DNA of 9,226 bases from positions 1 through 9,226 of the forward strand of contig DATHBB010000227.1 of the NCBI GenBank assembly GCA_035296385.1. The letters run 5' to 3'. The position numbers were made by a program, and so were the translations under genes. Shown in pieces: positions 5,475-9,226 of the stretch (its first letter is position 1; each line of letters opens with the position of its first letter). The stretch comes from JAIVJZ01 sp035296385. Lineage in GTDB: Bacteria > Acidobacteriota > Blastocatellia > Pyrinomonadales > Pyrinomonadaceae. A model generated the notes under the pieces. That model ran no database searches, was not told the DNA's origin, and worked only from the letters and a program-made list of their open reading frames with translations.

Positions 5475-5768
5475 TTATCTTGCTACTTTTCCGCCCTTTT
5501 CGGCCTTCGTTCCCGAGTGGCCTTTGAAGGTGCGCGTCGGCGCGAACTCGCCGAGTTTGTGGCCGACCATGTTCTCCGTCACGTAGACGGGCAGGTGGCG
5601 TTTGCCGTTATGCACGGCGAAGGTCAGGCCGACGAAGTCGGGCGTAATCGTCGAGCGGCGCGACCACGTCTTGATCGCGGGCGGGCGCGCTCCGCTCTCG
5701 CGAATCCGCTCCACCATCTTCAACAAATAGCCGTCAATGAACGGGCCTTTTTTAACTGAACGTGCCAT
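5475..5768 (-). CDS. rpsS: 30S ribosomal protein S19
   Basis: S19 binds 16S rRNA in the head of the small subunit with S13 and S14. The 97-residue product begins MARSVKKGPFIDGYLLKM and contains the signature VHNGKRHLPVYVTENMVGHK (52-71) then LGEFAPTRTFKGHSG (72-86); usual length 92-95. The ATG at 5766-5768 has GGAG five bases upstream, and that site directly abuts the preceding heptamer palindrome. Order between rplB and rplV is standard. Confidence 0.98.
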   Translation of the reverse strand: MARSVKKGPFIDGYLLKMVERIRESGARPPAIKTWSRRSTITPDFVGLTFAVHNGKRHLPVYVTENMVGHKLGEFAPTRTFKGHSGTKAEKGGKVAR

Positions 5769-5777
5769 ATCAACTCC

Positions 5778-5851
5778 AAACGATGAAGTATGAACGATGA
5801 ACGATGAAGTAAAGGCGGTCTATTCCGCGTTCATCGTTCCGCGCTCATCAT
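5778..5851. repeat. F2 heptamer palindrome between rplB and rpsS
   Basis: The left arm, about 5778-5813, reads AAACGATGAAGTATGAACGA then a further ACGATGAAG; the right arm, about 5819-5853, in complement has GATGAGC, GCGGAAC, GATGAAC, GCGGAA. The arms pair imperfectly, mostly where GATGAA units face each other. The right edge merges with the rplB stop codon (5852-5854) and the left edge abuts the GGAG of rpsS at 5774-5777. Confidence 0.87.
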
Positions 5852-6682
<831 letters not shown>

Positions 6683-6691
6683 AATCTTTTA

Positions 6692-6768
6692 AGTGACGAG
6701 TGACGAGTGACGGGTGACAAGCAAGAACAAGTTTTCAACTTGTCACTCGTCACTTGCAACTTGTCACT
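6692..6768. repeat. F1 heptamer palindrome between rplW and rplB
   Basis: The left arm 6692-6722 has TGACGAG, TGACGAG, TGACGGG, TGACAAG; the right arm 6737-6768 is its inverted counterpart with one irregular unit (TTGCAACTTG). The loop is short, about 15-20 bases. The right end is four bases from the rplW stop codon (6773-6775). Unlike most copies it does not abut a clear Shine-Dalgarno. Confidence 0.92.
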
Positions 6769-6772
6769 GCTT

Positions 6773-7078
6773 TTAGATCGCTTCGCCGTAATCGAGCGGC
6801 TTCTCGCCCTCTTGGAGCGTGACGTAGGCTTTCTTCCACGAAGGCTTGCGGCCTTCAAAACGACCGCGCCGCGCCTTCTTGCCCATGTAATTCAGCGTGC
6901 GCACGCTGGCGACTTTCACGTCGAAAATTCGCTCGATGGCCGACTTGATCTCGGGCTTCGTGGCGTTTTTATCGACGCGGAAGGTCAACAGTTGCTTGCC
7001 GTCCTGCGTCTCTTCCTTCGCGACGAGCGCCTTCTCCGTGATCACCGGCGACTTGATGATGTCCCACACTGTTCGCAT
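6773..7078 (-). CDS. rplW: 50S ribosomal protein L23
   Basis: L23 lies at the exit of the polypeptide tunnel and is the docking site for trigger factor and the signal recognition particle. The 101-residue product begins MRTVWDIIKSPVITEKAL, with the conserved FRVDKNATKPEIKSAIE (33-49), VKVASVRTLNYMGKKARRG (54-72) and WKKAYVTL (81-88). Length is usual. The ATG at 7076-7078 is three bases past the rplD stop; GGAGG inside the last rplD codons lies 11 bases upstream, so coupling to rplD is likely. Confidence 0.98.
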   Translation of the reverse strand: MRTVWDIIKSPVITEKALVAKEETQDGKQLLTFRVDKNATKPEIKSAIERIFDVKVASVRTLNYMGKKARRGRFEGRKPSWKKAYVTLQEGEKPLDYGEAI

Positions 7079-7081
7079 CTT

Positions 7082-7804
7082 TTACGCCGCCTCCTCTGTC
7101 GTATTCTCTTCCGCCGCACCCGTCGCGACGCTATTGCCGCTGTCGTCCGCTTCGTCGTCGTGCGCGCCCGTCCGGCGCTTCGGGTCGAGCATGTCGCTCA
7201 ACTCTTCGGCAGCCGTGCGCGAGAGCACGAGCTTCTCGTGGTAGAGCAGATCGTAGATGTTGAGGCTGCGGCTCGTCGTGATCTTGGCGCGTTTGACGTT
7301 GCGCGAAGCGAGCAGCAGATTGTCGTTGTCGTGCGAGTCAACGATTAAAGTCTTGCCTTCGAGTCCGAGCGTGCCGAGCGCGCCGACGAAATCTTTCGTC
7401 TTCGCCGCCCCGAGCGTGAACGCGTCGAGCACGATGATGTTGCCCTCGCGCAGCCGCTCCGACAACGCCGAGCGCAAAGCGCCGCGCCGCATCTTCTTCG
7501 GCAGATTGTGCGACCAATCCTTCGCCTGCGGCCCGTGCACGTTGCCGCCGCCCTTCCACAGGGGCGAACGGATGCTGGCGATGCGCGCGCGCCCCGTGCC
7601 CTTCTGCTTCCAGAGTTTCTTGCCCGAACCGGACACGTCGCCGCGCGTCTTCGTGCCGACCGTGCCCGCGCGCGCCTTCGCCAGGTAAGCCTTGACGGCG
7701 GTGTGCACCAAGCCCTCGTTAAACTCCGCGCCGAACACGGCGTCGGACAGTTCGAGGTCGGCGACCTCTTCGTTCTTCAAATTGCGCACCTTCACGGTAG
7801 GCAT
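7082..7804 (-). CDS. rplD: 50S ribosomal protein L4 with an acidic C-terminal tail
   Basis: L4 binds 23S rRNA and extends a loop into the exit tunnel; in E. coli it also represses the S10 operon. The 240-residue product shows the tunnel loop GSGKKLWKQKGTGRARIASI (59-78), GGGNVHGPQAKDWSHNLPKK (85-104) and the C-terminal Rossmann-like half with LIVDSHDNDNLLLASRN (153-169). The last ~35 residues (from DPKRRTGAHDDEADD) are an acidic, low-complexity tail beyond the usual ~205. The start is the ATG at 7802-7804, seven bases from GGAG; a GTG six bases upstream lies one base from that site and is rejected. No S10 leader exists upstream of rpsJ here, so E. coli-type L4 control is not evident. Confidence 0.97.
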   Translation of the reverse strand: MPTVKVRNLKNEEVADLELSDAVFGAEFNEGLVHTAVKAYLAKARAGTVGTKTRGDVSGSGKKLWKQKGTGRARIASIRSPLWKGGGNVHGPQAKDWSHNLPKKMRRGALRSALSERLREGNIIVLDAFTLGAAKTKDFVGALGTLGLEGKTLIVDSHDNDNLLLASRNVKRAKITTSRSLNIYDLLYHEKLVLSRTAAEELSDMLDPKRRTGAHDDEADDSGNSVATGAAEENTTEEAA

Positions 7805-7817
7805 AAACACACTCCAT

Positions 7818-7892
7818 AACGATGAAGTAGGAACGATGAAGGATGAAGTTAAGACAACTGCCTTTTGTTCATCGTTCCGCGTTCATCGTTCA
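7818..7892. repeat. F2 heptamer palindrome between rplC and rplD
   Basis: The left arm (about 7818-7852) carries GATGAAG, GAACGATGAAGGATGAAG; the right arm (about 7862-7897) in complement carries GATGAAC, GATGAAC, GCGGAAC, GATGAAC. The centre is AAGACAACTGCCTTTT. The right edge runs into the rplC stop codon (TGA followed at once by TGAACGATGAACG in the mRNA sense). The left edge is two bases from the GGAG of rplD. Confidence 0.9.
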
Positions 7893-8552
7893 TCATTTCT
7901 TTTTCTGTCTGACAGACTTTTTGACGATGACGACCGTACCGTTTGCGCCGGGCACCGCGCCGCGAATCATCAACAAATTGTTTTCCGCATCGACGCGCGC
8001 GACCGTCAAACCTTTAACGGTGATGCGCACGTCGCCCATGTGACCCGAAGAGCGCGTGCCCTTGATGACGCGCGAAGGGTAGGCCGACTGGCCTATCGAA
8101 CCCGGCGCGCGCACGTTCATGGAGCCGTGCGATTCGGGGCCGCGACTGAAGTTGTGACGCTTCACCGTGCCCGCGAAACCGCGACCCTTGCTCTTGCCGA
8201 TCACTTCAATCGTGTCGCCGTCGGCGAACTGATCCGCGACCAAAACCGTGTCGCCCACGTTCACGCCCGCGTCGCCTTCAAGGCGAAACTCTTTCAAGAC
8301 GCGCGTGGGCGGCGTGCCCGCGCCCGTCTTTTCGAAGTGGCCGCGCATCGGCTTGTTGACGTTCTTCAACTTTACGGGGCGCTCTTCGACCAGGCCGATC
8401 TGCACGGCGTCGTAGCCGTCCTTGCCCGCCGCCGATTTTGTCTGCACCACGACGCAAGGCCCCGCCTTGATGACCGTCACCGGAGTGACCGTGCCATCGT
8501 CGGCGAACAACTGCGTCATGCCGACTTTCTTACCGATGATTCCGTTAATCAT
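7893..8552 (-). CDS. rplC: 50S ribosomal protein L3
   Basis: L3 is an early assembly protein of the large subunit whose extended loop reaches the peptidyl transferase centre. The 219-residue product (usual 205-220) opens MINGIIGKKVGMTQLFADDG, and has the loop KSKGRGFAGTVKRHNFSRG (120-138), then PESHGSMNVRAPGSIGQSA (139-157) and the TRSSGHMGDVRITVKGL segment (166-182). The tip of the loop has SHGS, not the glutamine that PrmB methylates in E. coli L3. The ATG at 8550-8552 has GAGGT six bases upstream; a GTG just before it is rejected because the family starts at MINGIIGKK. The tail is basic, QKKK. Confidence 0.98.
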   Translation of the reverse strand: MINGIIGKKVGMTQLFADDGTVTPVTVIKAGPCVVVQTKSAAGKDGYDAVQIGLVEERPVKLKNVNKPMRGHFEKTGAGTPPTRVLKEFRLEGDAGVNVGDTVLVADQFADGDTIEVIGKSKGRGFAGTVKRHNFSRGPESHGSMNVRAPGSIGQSAYPSRVIKGTRSSGHMGDVRITVKGLTVARVDAENNLLMIRGAVPGANGTVVIVKKSVRQKKK

Positions 8553-8562
8553 CACAATACCT

Positions 8563-8642
8563 CAGTGACGAGTGACGAGTGACGAGTGACAAGTTAAAAA
8601 GCATTTTCCTGCTCGTCACTTGTCACTTGTCACTTATCACTG
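8563..8642. repeat. F1 heptamer palindrome between rpsJ and rplC
   Basis: The left arm 8563-8595 contains three TGACGAG units and one TGACAAG; the right arm 8610-8642 is inverted with mostly TGACAAG units. About 27 of 32 positions pair, and the mismatches are almost all G/A differences between the unit variants. The loop is about 15-20 bases. The right end is two bases from the rpsJ stop codon (8645-8647); the left end overlaps the last base of the rplC GAGGT. Confidence 0.93.
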
Positions 8643-8644
8643 TT

Positions 8645-8968
8645 TTATCTGTCCCTGCCGAACGCTTTGATCTCGACATCCACGCCAGCGGGCAGGTCGA
8701 GTTTCATCAGCGCATCCACGGTCTGCGGAGTCGGGTCGAGAATGTCCATCAGGCGCTTGTGCGTCCTGATCTCGAACTGCTCGCGCGACTTTTTATCGAC
8801 GTGCGGCGAGCGCAAGACCGTCCACTTGTTTTTGGAAGTGGGGAGCGGTATCGGCCCGGCCACGCGCGCGCCCGTGCGTTTCGCAGTCTCCACGATCTCG
8901 GAGGTGGATTGATCCAGCACGCGATGATCGTAAGCCTTGAGTCTGATTCTGATCTTTTCGTTCAGCAT
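8645..8968 (-). CDS. rpsJ: 30S ribosomal protein S10
   Basis: S10 is a head protein of the small subunit and, with NusB, part of transcription antitermination complexes. The 107-residue product begins MLNEKIRIRLKAYDHRVLDQ and contains GARVAGPIPLPTSKNKWTVL (33-52) and SREQFEIRTHKRLMDILDPT (61-80), the classical S10 signature; usual length 101-106. The ATG at 8966-8968 lies 18 bases past the tuf stop codon, with no clear Shine-Dalgarno (A/T-rich upstream). The tight spacing to tuf suggests co-transcription from the str-operon side, leaving no room for an S10 leader. Confidence 0.98.
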   Translation of the reverse strand: MLNEKIRIRLKAYDHRVLDQSTSEIVETAKRTGARVAGPIPLPTSKNKWTVLRSPHVDKKSREQFEIRTHKRLMDILDPTPQTVDALMKLDLPAGVDVEIKAFGRDR

Positions 8969-8986
8969 AATTTTTAACTTTGAGAA

Positions 8987-9226
8987 CTATTCGACGACTT
9001 CGGAGACGGTACCTGCGCCGACGGTTCTACCACCTTCGCGAATGGCGAACCGCAAGCCCTTCTCCATCGCGATAGGGGCAATCAGCTCGATCTCCATCGC
9101 CACGTTATCGCCCGGCATCACCATCTCTACGCCTTCCGGCAGGTGCGCCACCCCCGTCACGTCCGTCGTCCGAAAGTAGAACTGCGGGCGGTATCCCGTA
9201 AAAAACGGCGTGTGTCGGCCTCCCTC
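8987..9226 (-). CDS. tuf: Elongation factor Tu, C-terminal 79 residues (partial)
   Basis: EF-Tu is the GTPase that delivers aminoacyl-tRNA to the ribosome. Only the end of domain 3 is in the window: it includes GRHTPFFTGYRPQFYFRTTD, then VTGVAHLPEGVEMVMPGDN and the terminal AIREGGRTVGAGTVSEVVE before a TAG stop at 8987-8989. These are among the most conserved segments of the family. The frame is open to the right edge, so the GTPase domain and domain 2 lie outside. Its place just upstream of rpsJ matches the str-to-S10 junction in many bacteria. Confidence 0.98.
   Translation of the reverse strand, partial: EGGRHTPFFTGYRPQFYFRTTDVTGVAHLPEGVEMVMPGDNVAMEIELIAPIAMEKGLRFAIREGGRTVGAGTVSEVVE

Noticed and set aside
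6692..6768. Intrinsic (rho-independent) terminators
   Set aside because: The stems are long and not GC-rich, no T-run follows them in the transcript direction, and genes required in equal amounts lie downstream.

Overview
The window is one continuous, canonically ordered bacterial ribosomal-protein gene cluster, all read from the minus strand. In the direction of transcription (right to left) it holds the 3' end of tuf (EF-Tu), then the S10 block rpsJ-rplC-rplD-rplW-rplB-rpsS-rplV-rpsC-rplP-rpmC-rpsQ, then the start of the spc block rplN-rplX-rplE-rpsN-rpsH-rplF. rplF runs off the left edge and tuf off the right edge. There are 18 protein genes. No rRNA, tRNA, CRISPR, IS or plus-strand gene is supported.

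The organism is a bacterium with GC-rich coding sequence. S14 is the short zinc-binding form, tuf sits directly upstream of rpsJ, and several proteins carry unusual charged tails: an acidic N-terminal extension of about 65 residues on S17, an Ala/Lys/Thr-rich C-terminal tail of about 70 residues on L22, an RGD-repeat tail on S3 and an acidic tail on L4. The phylum cannot be fixed from this. I lean weakly towards Acidobacteriota (Blastocatellia-like) because of the intergenic repeats and the S17 tail, but that is inference.

The genes are ordinary; the gaps are not. Nine of the intergenic gaps are filled by roughly 70-105 bp imperfect palindromes built from tandem 7-base units, and a tenth holds a longer-looped relative. 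I sort them into three families. F1 has units TGACGAG/TGACAAG (gaps rpsJ-rplC, rplW-rplB, rpsQ-rplN, rplE-rpsN). F2 has units GATGAAC/GCGGAAC (rplC-rplD, rplB-rpsS, rpsS-rplV, rpmC-rpsQ, rpsH-rplF). F3 has units TGACAAC/TGACTAC (rpsC-rplP, with a decayed copy in rpsN-rpsH). In most cases the element starts 0-4 bases after the upstream stop codon and ends at, or within 2 bases of, the next Shine-Dalgarno sequence. In the mRNA most would form long hairpins of about 20-33 bp between cistrons.

Five gaps are short (3-21 nt) and look translationally coupled or directly joined: tuf-rpsJ, rplD-rplW, rpsC-rplV, rplP-rpmC and rplN-rplX. The one long gap without a heptamer palindrome is rplX-rplE. It holds a different hairpin, next to the rplE ribosome binding site, where enteric bacteria place the S8 autoregulatory site; the fold resembles an S8-binding helix.
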